Part shown: positions 31,901-43,852 of the stretch, piece after piece
Layout: every line of letters starts with the position of its first letter
Numbering within the stretch: the stretch's first letter is position 1
Source of the DNA: Sorghum bicolor
Lineage: Eukaryota > Streptophyta > Magnoliopsida > Poales > Poaceae
NCBI RefSeq assembly: GCF_000003195.3
Contig: NC_012873.2
Span: 5,913,894 to 5,977,893, forward strand
DNA: 64,000 bases
Direction: 5' to 3'
The notes under the pieces: model-generated
What the model was told of the DNA's origin: nothing
Database searches by the model: none
Seen by the model: the letters and a program-made list of their open reading frames with translations, nothing else
Position numbers and translations under genes: made by a program

Positions 31901-34776
31901 AATCTATTCATACATAGAAAAAGAACATAAGCATCTTAATACTAACATTCAACATAATTTATTCTCCTTATGGGTAGTTATCATTTTGATGCAATCTACA
32001 ATAACCAAGAGGGATGACTCAGTTTTAGCTAAGACTACACATCCAGATTGGATGGCCACCAAAGATGCAATATAAAAGATAAGCAAATAGACCTCTTTCA
32101 TTACTAGCATCTATGTAGACAGTAGTCACTACTTGTACTAAGGTTAGGCACTCCATGTCAAGAATAAAGTAGAATGTAAGGTGGAGGTCATCCAGGGTGG
32201 AGTAATAACTATTTCTAGCACTAACAGACATAAATTATTGTTTGGTAGATATTCGGCTCTAGCCATGTACTCCAATAGTAGCTTCTCTGATACAACTCTT
32301 TTTGACGAAACAACTTTTGTGGTTGTTAAAAGTATCTATAATAACCTTCTATTTTCTTTCTTTCCTTCTTGCTTCTTTCTCTTTTACGGTTTTACCCCTT
32401 CCCCTTATTTTTCTTCTCCCTCCACCTTATTCCGTGCCGCGGCCTCCTTCCCTCCCTAGACCAACCCGAGGGGACTTCCTACACCGGTCTCCATCCCTCC
32501 ATGTGCCAGCCTTTGCCCCTCCTTCACCATCTTCTTCCTCCTATAAATGTGTTGCCACCGCCTAGGACCCACCGCCCTGCCGTGGTACGGTAGGGTCTCA
32601 TCAGAGCTCCTTAGCCGCGGCCATAGAGCTCCCGCGAGACCCTACAGTGTGCACTGTGGCCTCCTCCTTCTCTTGCCGCCTCCCGCCGCTACCATGGTCA
32701 TGGGCACCCTCGCCCCGACCTAGCTCGGCCGCCTCCTCCATTGTCAATAATCTAACGCCGTCCTCCCACCGTCCCCAACGTCTAGTCAGCCTGCCTCTCT
32801 CAACCCCATCTAAGGTTACCGGATTTGGAGAAAAGAGAGGAAGAGGCTAGAGACAGAGAAGAAGAGAGGCTGATCCGACAACAGATCGACGGAGAAACGT
32901 CGGTGTGCCAGATCCGGCGGCCAAAAACTCGCGCGTCACCGGTCTCCAAAACTTAACATTTCTCTTCAGAAAGTGCTAGTGCAATTAAGGAGAAGATGCT
33001 ACACGTACCTGCGTGTCGTAGCCCTGCGGCAACGTCGAGATGAAGTTGTGGGCGTCGGCCGCCATCGCCGCAGCTACGATCTCCTCCTCCGTGGCGTCCT
33101 CCTTGCCGAACAGTATGTTCTCCCTGATCGACGTCGCGAACAGCGCCGGCTCCTGGCTGACGAGCCCCATCTGCGCGCGCAGCCACTTGAGCCGCAGTCG
33201 CCGGATGTCGACACCGTCCAGGGTCACCTCTCCGGCCGACGGGTCGTAGAACCGCTCCAGCAGCGCGATCACCGTCGACTTCCCTGACCCACTGGCGCCC
33301 ACCAGCGCCACCGATCGCCCGGCCGGCACATGCAGGCTGAAGTTGACGAAGATAGGGGTCTCCGGCCGCGAAGGGTAGCAGAAATCCACGTTCCTGAACT
33401 CCACCTCGCCGGTGACGTTCTCCAGCACGTCGCCGGCGCCACTCTCCGAGTCTATCTTGGGCACTCGCTTGATCAGCTCCGTGATCCTCTCCGCCGCCGC
33501 GCTTGCCTCCGAGAAGTACTTGATGTTCGACAGTGCCGACCCTAGCGCTCTGCACGGTTCAATCAATTCGTTTGTTAATGGTGTTTTGGCGAACAGAACT
33601 CACCGTAAATAATCACGGACAGACACAGTTGCAGTTAATTAGCTAGTATACTGTTACATACACGCCTCCGTGTACAGTGACGACAGAGGCGATGTAGACG
33701 GTGCCGCCCCTGTAGCCGTGGTGCATGATGAGCCGGCTGCCGTACCAAATGTTGAAGGCGAAGATGGCATAGGTGATGCCGTTGCTGCCGACGGCGACGC
33801 CCTTGGCGAGCCCCTGCTTCAGGCCGAGCGGTACCAGCTCCTCCAGCGCGGCGGAGAACCGCGCCGCGGTGCTCCTCTCCGCGACGAACGAGTACACGGT
33901 GCGCACCGACGAGATCGCCTGCTCGGCGATGGCGCTCGGGCGCCTGTACTGCTCCCTGATCCGGCGCGCCAGGCCGAGCTGGACTCGGCTGTAGAGCAAG
34001 CCGGGGATGACGAGCAGCAGCACGGACGGCAGCGCCACCACCGTGAGCCGCCACTGCAGCGCGAACCCGACGGCGTAGCTGCCCACGAACGTGGTGACGC
34101 TCACCACGAAGTTGGGCAGCTTCTCGCTCAGCGCGTCCTGCACCACCAGGCTGTCGTTGGAGATGCCGGTGACCACCTCCGGCGACGTGCAGCCGGCCTT
34201 GAGGTCGAAGTACTCCACGTCCTGCCGGAGCACCGCCCGAAGGTAACGCAGCCGCATCCGCGACGCCTGCCGCTCCGCCGTCCGCGTCCAGCAGTACCCC
34301 TCTGCTCGAACGTGAAAAAAAAAATCCACGGTGGTGTCAGAGAGGCGTGCCGGCCGGCCGGGGCATTGGCATGCAGTGTGCTCTCACCTAGGAACGCCAT
34401 GACAAAGCATGCGGCAGCCAGGAAGAGGGTATTCCTCGCGTTCTGGTACAGAACCCCGGTGGACGCGTCAGTGACATTTGCATGCAGATCATTAGACATC
34501 AGGATCAAATTAGAGATGGAATCTGCTGTGATGTTGATGTACCTGATTCATCTTGGAGCTGAACTGCTGGAGGCGATCAGGGCCGCTGCCTGCATCGTTG
34601 AAGACGTGGCTCATGATAGTTAGCATTACCGGCATGGACATGCCGTCGCCGATGGCGCCCAGCAGGCCCAGCGCCATCAGCGCCACGTCCACCGCGTCTG
34701 CGTGCATGAACAACAGCGCGAATGACCTCAGAACCGGCGCTGTCTTCGCCATCTCTGGCGACTCCTCCTTAGCCAT
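28991..34776 (-). CDS. ABCB-type full-size ABC transporter (gene C), 1245 aa, intact
   Basis: Six exons: 34543-34776, 34388-34442, 33662-34301, 33009-33549, 30474-31334, 28991-30397. All introns are GT-AG with compatible phases; the total is 3738 bp. TMD1-NBD1-TMD2-NBD2, P-glycoprotein-like. The start MAKEESPE at 34776 is chosen because it aligns with gene D and lies about 70 bp below a TATA box; an upstream in-frame ATG at 34827 is probably too close to the transcription start. NBD1 has Walker [10 protein letters not shown], signature MSGGQKQ (exon 5), Walker [13 protein letters not shown] and VAHRLST. NBD2 has [28 protein letters not shown] and VAHRLTT. All ATP-site residues are intact. The family (ABCB15-like, with similar tandem copies on rice chromosome 2 as I recall) exports organic substrates across the plasma membrane; the substrate is unknown. 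Confidence 0.94.
31335..33008 (-). other. Intron 4 of gene C with a GC-rich insert
   Basis: 1674-bp intron splitting NBD1. The part next to exon 5 (about 31335-32340) is AT-rich. About 32350-32950 turns pyrimidine- and GC-rich, with Pro/Ser-type coding potential on the plus strand and 'gccgcctcccgccgctaccatggtc' near 32680. It looks like an inserted fragment (retroelement leader or captured gene piece) but I cannot name it. Confidence 0.55.
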
Positions 34777-34843
34777 ACTATGTGTCCGGCCGGTGAGGAG
34801 GTAGCGCTGGGGATGCATGCCGCACATGGCAGTTAAGTATCTC

Positions 34844-34854
34844 TTTTTTATATA
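34844..34854 (-). promoter_or_regulatory. Putative TATA box of gene C
   Basis: Minus strand reads TATATAAAAAA about 70 bp upstream of the chosen ATG. This is the right place for a core promoter with a short 5' leader. Confidence 0.6.
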
Positions 34855-34992
34855 ATTGCAAATGTGGTCTAGGCCTCTGTATGTACAGAAAACAATTGAA
34901 AATGTAGGATGCTTTTAGATCCCTGCACACAAGGATTAAAAAAACACAGTAGCCAAAATGATCTTATTCTTCTCCATTTCTACTACCACTAA

Positions 34993-35203
34993 GGCTTTGT
35001 TTAGTTTCTTGGGTGAAAAGTTTTTGGGAACTATAATACTTTCGTTTATATTTGATAATTATATATTATTCAACCATACACTAACTATACTCAAAAGATT
35101 CGTCTTACAAATTACAGACAAATTGTGCAATTAATTATTTTTTCATCCATGTGATGGGGAATCTTAAATTTTTTTTAGATTTTAGGGTCATCTAAACAAG
35201 GCC
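34993..35203. mobile_element. Tourist-like MITE with TAA duplication
   Basis: GGCTTTGTTTAGTTTC ... CTAAACAAGGCC, flanked by TAA on both sides (34990-34992, 35204-35206). It contains the 'aaaagattcgtctta' core. It lies just upstream of the gene C promoter. Confidence 0.88.
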
Positions 35204-35670
35204 TAAGGAAACACATTCATTTTGTGAGAGTGAGTGCATTATTAAGGGAGGGCAATGGAAAAAAAAATAAATGCTAAAATTTCTAGGATGATGCTTATTT
35301 TGTAGAATAAGCATCTCCATACAGAGCAAAAAAAAAAACCCTCCTAGTTCATTTTGATGGAACATACACACATGTGCTCAACAAATCACATTTCTCAACT
35401 CCTTATGGAATTGGTAGATATTACCCACCATTACCACTTGAATACATGTCTTAAATCTTAATCTACATCGATACATATATTATATCATATCATATACTCT
35501 TAAGCTAAATCTCATTAAATAATTTTCTCTTTATGCAAGGCGTCCACATCATTCCACACTAAATTCATATTATCCCTTATTAATTACAACAAATGTCCAC
35601 ATCATCTCTATCATATGAAATACTTTTAATATTTAATACAGATTTTGTTTCATCACCTATTTCTCTATAA

Positions 35671-35933
35671 TGTATTCAAATATTCTATTGGTTTTTCTTC
35701 TATTAGGTTATCAATTCTTTACTAAATTTGATACAATAAAATAACATGCAAGTCAAATTCATATATACATACACAGTATACAAAACACCATATTCATCAC
35801 ATATTCATATATAATGTATTCTTAAATATTCTATTGCTTTTTCTTCAGCTTGCAATTTTTTTACTAGATCTGATACAATAAAATAACATACAAGTCAAAT
35901 TCATATATATATATACACACACACACATTATAC
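35671..35933. repeat. Imperfect tandem duplication, about 144-bp period
   Basis: 35671-35790 and 35815-35933 share 'tattctattg', 'tgatacaataaaataacat', 'caagtcaaattcatatata' and 'acaaaa' blocks in the same order. Both sit in an AT-rich stretch ahead of a CCCCC/GGGGG hairpin. Confidence 0.7.
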
Positions 35934-35983
35934 AAAAACTCCATAGTATGTTATATATATAATAGATTTATTTTTGTAAAAAT

Positions 35984-36005
35984 CCCCCAGCAACACGTGG
36001 GGGGT
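35984..36005. other. Helitron-terminus-like hairpin
   Basis: CCCCCAGCAACACGTGGGGGG can fold into a 5-bp GC stem. Grass Helitrons carry a similar CCCGCAGCAACGCGCGGG-type hairpin near the 3' end, with a CTRR end shortly after; CTAA and CTAG occur within about 35 bp here. The element boundaries are not proven. Confidence 0.4.
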
Positions 36006-39000
36006 ATGCATAATAAAGCTAAGACTCACTAGATGTTCTATCTCTTTATGCAAGGTGTCAATATCATTCCCTATTAAATATCCCACTAACTTACAACCAT
36101 TTAATATAAGCTATTGATGCTATTCCTTATTAATTATAAAAATAAAAATTATCTACATCATTTCTATTTTGTGCAAAATTTCTAATCTTTAATCTATGAA
36201 TATACAAGTCATCTTGGTGAATATCTAACAACAGGGTTATATATAGAAACCCCTTGATTAGCAAAAAAAAAAGTAGCTAAAATCCCCTATGTCCTAATCG
36301 GTCAAGGGCTCGGGGGCTAAACCCTAGGTGTGCTCGAGCACCCCCATATATAGTGTCCCAACTAAAGCCTGTGAGGCCTGAGTCTCCATTGCCCAGGGGC
36401 TCTAGTCGAGCGAAGTTAGCTTGGGAATAGGGCTCAAGCCTGGGACAGCCTAGGCCCTCATCGCCTGAGGGTCCTGCCTGACCGAGTAGGACTCAACGGG
36501 TTAGCCTGCACAGATGCTCTGAACTCTTAATAGGATCCTGCCATACATCAGAAATCTAACACCTGAACATAGACACAGTGCAGACAACTCTCTTAGGGCA
36601 ATGTTCTCCCCACCTTAGCATGAAGTTGTCGTCTATTTAGGTGAGGAGTCGCACCAAGGACATGACACAACACGAGAAGGGGCGCACTAGACCCATGTGT
36701 CAGCCCTCCAGGACTAGACTATGAAGCCTTACCGTTCCCTTAGAGATCAAGGAAACTAGAGAAAACCCCAAACTAGGGACATGCAAGCACTAGTGCATAG
36801 AATATTTTTACTGGCGGTACTTTAAAAATAATCCTCTGAATTTAAATCTGAACTACCCATCTTTATCATTATGCAAGATACCAATTTGTATCTAAATATT
36901 GAAATATACCATTGAAAGATATTGTAGTAAACCATTAATTTACTTTTAAATTACCTACATTTATCATTATGAAATATGATACAAACTAACCCCTTTAGTC
37001 TATAACTAAATTGTTCACATTGGACATTATAAAAATAAAATAATTCCTCAAATCTATGTATAAGTATCATATAAGTTATTATTCAATCACCATAGAGTAT
37101 GTTAAATATGTTTGTAAAATTGCACACTTCTTTTACTTTTAAAAGTAAGCATAAATGCTATGTGCCAGTATTTAAATGGAGAAAATATGCATAAATTAAG
37201 ATAGTATTTCTTCCAATGGTTTATCAATCATGGAGAAATGTTCTCTTAACAAACCACACGACACTAGTACTTCACTTTAAAATACATTAATACTTATTGA
37301 TAATAAATTTTGTAAGTTTTTATTTTACATGAGTTTATACACTTTAACTAAAGCTTTATGATATACAAATACTGCTAATTTAATTTAAAACTCCCTATGT
37401 TTCTATAAACAATAGCACTGCATCGATAATTCTTTGATATAGTAAATAAATTTGACATCTTAGACCTAATAATAATTTTTAATAAAATATTAAATGAAAT
37501 TTTGAATAAAGACAAATAAGCTCTAGTTTTTAAACTTATCGCACAAATAAAAAATTAGTACAACTAATAAGATCAAAAGTTTAAAACCAAAATACAGCTT
37601 CATCATGTCACAAAAAGATGCCTAAGAACAAATATAATTTAGATTTTAACTTAATACGTATATGAAGACCCACATAGGTGCAATGCAAAGGATGATTAAT
37701 TAAATTCATATAGAGTAATAAGTAAATTCACCATAATCGAATAATAATGATGGTAGAAGATCCACCCTTTGCATAGTGCTCTCTCTTCACACCTTCTCTC
37801 ATTATTGCTTTCCTAACCTATCTTACTAAAAGCTATTCCTAACTTATCTTGCGAACCGTCCGAGACTTCGGTCAAGGACAACAAATATATTATGTTAGGA
37901 ATTGAATAGAGAGTGTAAAGATAGTTAATTTGATTAGTTATACATACCAAAATCATCAATGAAACTTGTATTCCTTAAAATTCTCAGCATTGTTTGAACA
38001 TGGATTAATGGTCTAGTTCCTCTTAATCCAAATATATACAAGTCCCCTCCACGCATTCTCCCTTCATCATGCGCGTCCAATATACTCCACACTATGGCAA
38101 ACTAAACAAACTACTACCAAAGTCCATTTTAGGGGCAGATTATTTTTTAGAGATGGTTCTCTAGCCAAAGACCTTTGCAAAAGAGTGGTTTTTAGATATG
38201 AGTATAGATGCAGTCTACCTAAGGCCCCGTTTGATAGGATTTCTCCAGCGGATTCAGGAGCAGTTTGGAGTCACTTTCTACCAAACAGTGTAAAATGAAA
38301 TGGCTTCACCGATAAAGCCCCTAAAAATGTGCTCTCACAGAGCTTTGGGTGGGAAGGATCAAAAATAGTGGCTTCTCCTAGCTTCACCTTATCCTATATG
38401 GCGTTCTGTGTGAGCATATTTTAAGGAATTCTATATATGAAGCTGTTTTGCCAAATGATTTAACAAAATAGCTTTAGCTCCAATGATAGAGTTGTTTATG
38501 GAGGTGAACCCAAAAAACGTCTTAGAGGTGGTTAAAGAGAACTATAGGCGGTTTAAGACGATTGTGTCTAGAATTTGATATTCAAATGTAGGTGGTTTAA
38601 GATAACAGTCTCTTTGGAAATAGTTAAGAGAAATGCTTTTAAAAATTATATCTTAGAGGCAGTTTCTTAAGAGGACTATATCCAAAAATAGGATTATTTC
38701 TTAAGGTGGTGATCTCTATAATTCAATTTTTAGAGACAGTCGTGGTTTAGCTCCCTTGGAATATTTTAGAGGTGGATGCCCTCTTGAATCACTTGTGAAA
38801 ACAAAAGGTGGCATCTCCAAAAGCCATGTTTTAGTTGTGCAACTCTATGGGGGTGTTTGGTTGCCGGCCATCACTTGCCACACCATGCTCGCTCTTGCTA
38901 CACTTATTTTGCTAATGTTTGGTTTGTATTTACATTGAGGCAGCCATGTAATTTTTCTGTGTTGGTTTTTGCCAAATTGTGGTGACTACAATCCTCACCA

Positions 39001-39203
39001 TAGATCGCCAAAGCTTTGGTGGCTGCACCACAACTCGGTTGGTGTTAGGTGGCTACGCACCAAACAGCCCCTATATTGAAAACATGTGTTTTTTATTTTA
39101 TTCTCTAATTTCCCTAGTGGCATAAATGGTTACCATGATTTTCTTCTCTAATAGATTAAAACCACCTTATGGATTTGAAACTAAAATTTATCAAAGTTAA
39201 CTA
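36006..39203. other. Intergenic, mixed repeat debris
   Basis: About 36230-36790 is GC-richer, with phrases such as 'ggctcgggggctaaaccc' that recall LTRs of grass gypsy elements; no termini found. About 36800-38220 is AT-rich with nothing recognised. About 38222-38500 starts GGCCCCGTTTGATAGG and resembles decayed MITE-like segments at about 41100-41390 and 55180-55500 ('agcttctcctaact', 'aaatagctttagct'). No gene is supported. Confidence 0.4.
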
Positions 39204-39477
39204 CTCCCTCCGTCCCTTTAAGAATGTCGTTGTTGTATTGGGTGGGAGTACCAAGGAGAGGGCAGAAATGACTGTAAGCCCCTACATCTACTATCATTAC
39301 TAGTGCACACAGGACGTTGTGCTCCTACCGTCTCCAACCAAAGACTGCCACGACATGCACAGAAGAGGGCTCCATTCTACTAGTGCACACTGCAGGTTAC
39401 TAGGCTAGTCTAAAACGACACTATCTTTGGGACAACAGCCGGGTGCTACAACGACAATCTTAATGGGACAGAGGGAG
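39204..39477. mobile_element. Stowaway-like MITE, about 274 bp
   Basis: CTCCCTCCGTCCC ... GGGACAGAGGGAG terminal inverted repeat, flanked by TA on both sides, the Tc1/mariner target. Confidence 0.9.
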
Positions 39478-40120
39478 TACTTTTTAGTTCTCTTAGGATA
39501 TTTTATGCCTTCAAGATATATAATTTCCAAGAATCTAGCTAGGAAACATCACGACTATTTATTATCTACAACCTAATGTTTTATAGTAATATTTCCATAC
39601 CACATAAGTTTTTATAAACAAAGCCAAGAGTGCAGTAGACAATTCCTATATAAAAACCTCTCGTTTCTAAAACTGGAGCTAACTTGGTAAACAAACACCC
39701 CTAGTGTGCTCCAACTACAAAGCCCTAACTGGCCAGCAGCTAGTAGGTGCTAGTGCTAGTCATTGTCCATATGCTAGAAATAAGTCATTATTGTTCAAGA
39801 TGATGACACGTTGTGGTATTCAGCCTCAGATTTGCACTAAGATTCCACTAGCTCGGGTACCCTATAGATTGCTCCGCCTCCCTTGTCTGCTTTTCACCCT
39901 CGTCACATAGCACCAACGTTACTCAACATGGAGAAAACATATACTTCTATCGTATAGGACACTAACACGGTCTCGAAAACATAATTTTGATTTCTTATTT
40001 TTATAAAATTATTTAAAAAAATGATATATGTATACTTTTATGAAAGTATTTTTAAAGACAAATCTATTCATATAATTTCTATATTTGTAAACTCAATAAT
40101 TTAAAAGTTAATGCTAATTT

Positions 40121-40265
40121 ATATTCTTAATGTTTGATCCAAACATTGTCTAAAACGACTTCTAAATCTGATACGGAGAGAGTATATATATATATATATA
40201 TATAATATTCTTAATGTTTGATCCAAACATTGTCTAAAACGACTTCTAAATCTGATACGGAGAGA

Positions 40266-40288
<23 letters not shown>
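40121..40288. repeat. 84-bp direct tandem duplication
   Basis: The segment starting ATATTCTTAATGTTTGATCC occurs at 40121 and again at 40205. Both copies end in a Stowaway-like 'tgatacggagagagta' followed by TA repeats. Confidence 0.9.

Positions 40289-40358
<70 letters not shown>
40268..40358. repeat. (TA)n microsatellite, about 90 bp
   Basis: Uninterrupted TA dinucleotides. The apparent Ile-Tyr open frames over it are an artefact. Confidence 0.95.
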
Positions 40359-40362
<4 letters not shown>

Positions 40363-40730
40363 GCGTTTCTTTTACACGCGCGTGTAGTTACTCTCATCTA
40401 TGTATCTCTAGATTTAAGGTGTATATGACCGGATGAAATGTATATAGACAAAGTATATGATCATACTAGACCATCTAGAGTGATATGTATGTTAAGTATG
40501 TATACATACATAGAGTATATGGTTATACTTATTGTATATAATATAGTAGTGGCATTTTAGTAATATATTTAAAATATAATTTTTTTTAAAAAAATTCGCG
40601 TGGTAAGATCTAGAGTACCTTAATATTTGAGTATATAAACATACTCAAACTGATAGACAAGTATGAATACATACACAATGTAGTTTATTGAAGATGAGAG
40701 TAACTACACGTACGTGTACAAAGAAATTTC
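40359..40730. mobile_element. MITE with long terminal inverted repeats, inserted in (TA)n
   Basis: The left 40 bp (GGGTGCGTTTCTTTTACACG... to 40400) is an imperfect reverse complement of 40691-40730. Both arms share 'tgtagttactctcatct' and contain a near-palindromic acac(g)cgcgtgt. TA repeats flank both sides. The family is not identified. Confidence 0.8.
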
Positions 40731-41424
40731 TCTCTCTCTATATATATATCATCAGATAGATAACAGCGAAATAAAGGAGAAGAGTGACCCCATTCTAAAA
40801 AAATAAATGAGAAGAGTGCACTAACTCATGCCAAATGTGATATATTTTCCCAAAGCACGGATAGGATGCAAGAAAAAGGACATTAGAGAGGAGTGAAATG
40901 ACAGCGATGGGCACACTCCCTAGATAAATGGAGAAAACTTAACTTGCGTGGGGCGTGATGTGTTTTCTTTGTTTCTTTTTCTTTCTTTCTTTTTTTGGAC
41001 GGGTGTGATGTGTTAGTTTTGCCGTTATCTGATAAGGTGATTCCGATTGAAGTGTTTTAAAACAAAGCCATTTAGGACCATTGACACACACAATAGCTAC
41101 TTGAGCTATTGTGAGCTTTTTTTTTTGCCAAGCATTTTTCTAAAATAGTTTTATGAGTGAATCTATTTTTTTTCTTCTCTCACAATGACATGAGTTAAGA
41201 TGAAGCTAGAAAATGTAGTTTATCCTAACTCTCTCCCCCATTTCTTTCTTTCATTGAAACTGTTTTGCTAAATAACTTTTTCAAAACAACTCAGCTTTTT
41301 TTAGAAAGTTGCTCAAAAAATTCTTTTAAAAAACAACTTCACTAGTAAAGCTAAGCTGTGTTAAAGTCAAACAGGGTCTTAGTGATCTTAGTTGCAACAA
41401 TAGTACAGGCCATACCAAAAGTTA

Positions 41425-41666
41425 GGTCTTGTTTAGATGTAAATTTTATTTGGATTTTTATACTGTAGCATTTTCGTTTGCATTTGACAAAACATTGTTC
41501 AATCATGGACTAACTAGGCTTAAAAAATTCGTCTCACAATTTATAGGTAAACTATAAAATTAGTTATTTTTTATCTATATTTAATATTTTATGCATGTGC
41601 CGAAAGATTCGATATAATAAAGAATCTTATAAATTTTTAGATTTTTGAGTGCATCTAAACAGGCCC
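41425..41666. mobile_element. Tourist-like MITE with TTA duplication
   Basis: GGTCTTGTTTAGATG ... CATCTAAACAGGCCC, flanked by TTA (41422-41424, 41667-41669). Contains the 'aaaaaattcgtctcac' core. Confidence 0.87.
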
Positions 41667-42144
41667 TTAATGGTCTAATAATAAGAATGTAGTTTTTCAG
41701 AAATCTCTAGGAATGAACGGATGCCCCCAGTTCAAGATGGGTGTCTCCTGAAACGCAAGCCGAACAAAGCTTTACTCAACGCGCCCCTCAATTTTTAGAA
41801 CCATTTTGTTTTTCCACATTGAGTGGTTTTACTGATGTGGCACCATGTTAGTAGAGGGTGAATCAGACTAAGTTAAAAGTTCATAGAGGTAAATTAGGCT
41901 AGAAATATTTTAAAAACATCCACAAATACAATGCAATTAAAAAAACTAAAATCAGGTTTAATCTTAGAATTCATACAAAATTTGTTTGTCGAAAAATATG
42001 AAACTAATTTATTTTTCTAAAATCATGCTCTATCTTATATGCCTAGCTTTTTTTGCTAAGAGGTAAATTAGATTTTTGTTTTCCAAAATTTTACACTTCC
42101 TACCTTGGGCTGGGCTTAGAAGACTCCATAAAAAAACAAAGAAA

Positions 42145-42515
42145 AAAATCTCTCTCTTAACTTTCATGAAAGTTCGTTTTTGCTCCCTCAACTCTAAAAT
42201 CGGATAAATCACCTCCCTCAACTTTTTAAACCGTGCATTTTATCTCCCTGGAGCGGTTTCGAATGCAATTTTGCTAAAATAGAAAATTCAATTTTGTTGA
42301 ACTTCACATAAGTAGATCTACACAATGAACATATAATATGGTATGCTTTAGTATAAAATTTCTGCTATAGAGGTTCACTGTAGTAAAACTGCCTTCGAAA
42401 CCGCTCCAGAGAAGTAAAATGCACGGTTTGAAAAGTTGAGGGAGGTGATTTGCTCGGTTTTAGAATTAAGAGAGGAAAAGCAGACTTTCGTGAAAGTTGA
42501 AGAGAAAAAGTAGAC
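42145..42515. mobile_element. Foldback MITE with arms of about 130 bp
   Basis: The left arm (from 'ctctcttaactttcatgaaa' to 'gcggtttcgaatgca') is closely matched by the reverse complement of the right arm ('tgccttcgaaaccgc' to 'ctttcgtgaaagttgaagag'). A loop of about 100 bp lies between. The transcript would fold into a long hairpin. Confidence 0.85.
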
Positions 42516-42724
42516 TTTTTTTTAAAAAAAAAAGCAACTCAGTTGATCCAATCATCGCATAGGTAGGCCGTAGGAAGCCCGTGAAGGCGTACGCGCCTAC
42601 TGTGCACCGTTACCTCGTCGGAGGCGGAAAACATTCTCGCCACCCGCCGCCGTGCGACGCCGCCGTATCCCGTAGGTAACCCAACCCACCTTCTCACCGC
42701 GAGAGCCGAGGTAGCCGTGGCGAG

Positions 42725-43000
42725 ATGTCCATCCCAACTCATCTCCCTCCCCGCACCCAATCTCCATTCCACTCGCCTGCCTCTGCCGCTGCCGCTGCCG
42801 CCGCCGCGCGCCTGACGGCCGAATTGGCTCCACCGCGCTACCAGGACGCCGACCGGCTTCTTTCGCTTCGACCAGGCGATACATTGGTACCCCCCACCAC
42901 TTTCTATTTCGCTGAATGCAGGATGTACACCCATACTAGGTACCCTTTTTTCCCCATACGAGTGAATTCAAAGCATTATACCGCATCAGCAGCCCTTTAG
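42725..43000 (+). CDS. Exon-like GC-rich open frame, unknown
   Basis: A GC-rich island (about 42560-42900) in AT-rich surroundings has an ATG in good context (gcgagATGtcc) and an Ala-run frame reading LTAELAPPRYQDADRLLSLRPGDTL. After ACTAG a GTACCC donor-like site follows near 42939. It could be the first exon of a captured gene fragment or of a small gene. I do not recognise the family and see no downstream exon. Low confidence that it is expressed. Confidence 0.25.
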   Translation: MSIPTHLPPRTQSPFHSPASAAAAAAAARLTAELAPPRYQDADRLLSLRPGDTLVPPTTFYFAECRMYTHTRYPFFPIRVNSKHYTASAAL

Positions 43001-43852
43001 TGGCTGAAATAGCTGCACTGAAAATTTTGTCGTATGGTTGGGGTTCTGATTATTATGAATGTCAGTCCAAAATCTGAGAATTTCCGTTCAGGTGCATATT
43101 TAAGGCTAAGCAATTGTACAAGTGTGGACGAGGGACTTAGGAGTGCTAGTTGTGTGCTTTGCTAATACTTTTTGTTAGGCTTCTCAGCTAATAAGCATAT
43201 ATAGTTATGTACTTATGTGAGATTAGAAATAGCAGGCGTGAGTGTGTTTAGTTGATGAAGATCCTGTTTAACTTTAGCGCATCCTAAATGGTTTTAGGAT
43301 GTGCACCTGAAAACCATAAGCTGATACTTGAAAAGATAGCTTGTGCTCAATTGATTGTTTTCTGTGTTTTTTTTTTCTTGTCTGCATCTGTTCTGCCACC
43401 ATGGATTTAGGAATTTACTAATATTTGAGGCATAAATATTTCAAATACACAATTCACAGAAGAATTAGATGAAATAAAGGCTAGTGTAATAATTTTGAAT
43501 CCACAAATCAATAGAGAATAAGATGAAATAATACCTAATGTACATCTTATCTGAGATTTCCTGGCTGTTGCACAACTACAATACATATCCAACAGTTAAA
43601 TCAAGAAACTATATGCTTGACACACTTAGGTGTGCTAATAGAACAATGGGAAGAAAAACACCCCACTGTCACAGAAATTTCAATCGCCCGCTGGACCATC
43701 TTGTGTTTTCATTATCAACAGCAACAAAGCTTATAGTCCCAAGCAAGTTGGGATAGGCTAGAATAGATATCTCTTGCAGGTTGATCTAAGTAATACATCA
43801 TGTGAATGGGGCAGCAAATTTGTAAGTACTGCTGTGTTCTCATGCAAAAAAC
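43001..43852. other. 3' flank of gene D
   Basis: AT-rich; about 43560-43852 is probably the gene D 3' UTR, sharing phrases with the 3' flank of gene B. It includes 'caagcaagttgggataggct' near 43741. No other gene seen. Confidence 0.5.

Noticed and set aside
34777..34827. Upstream in-frame ATG for gene C
   Set aside because: It lies only about 20-25 bp from the TATA box, probably at or before the transcription start, and its extension is not shared with gene D.
40119..40436. Open frames of alternating Ile-Tyr on both strands
   Set aside because: They come only from the (TA)n microsatellite and have no coding features.
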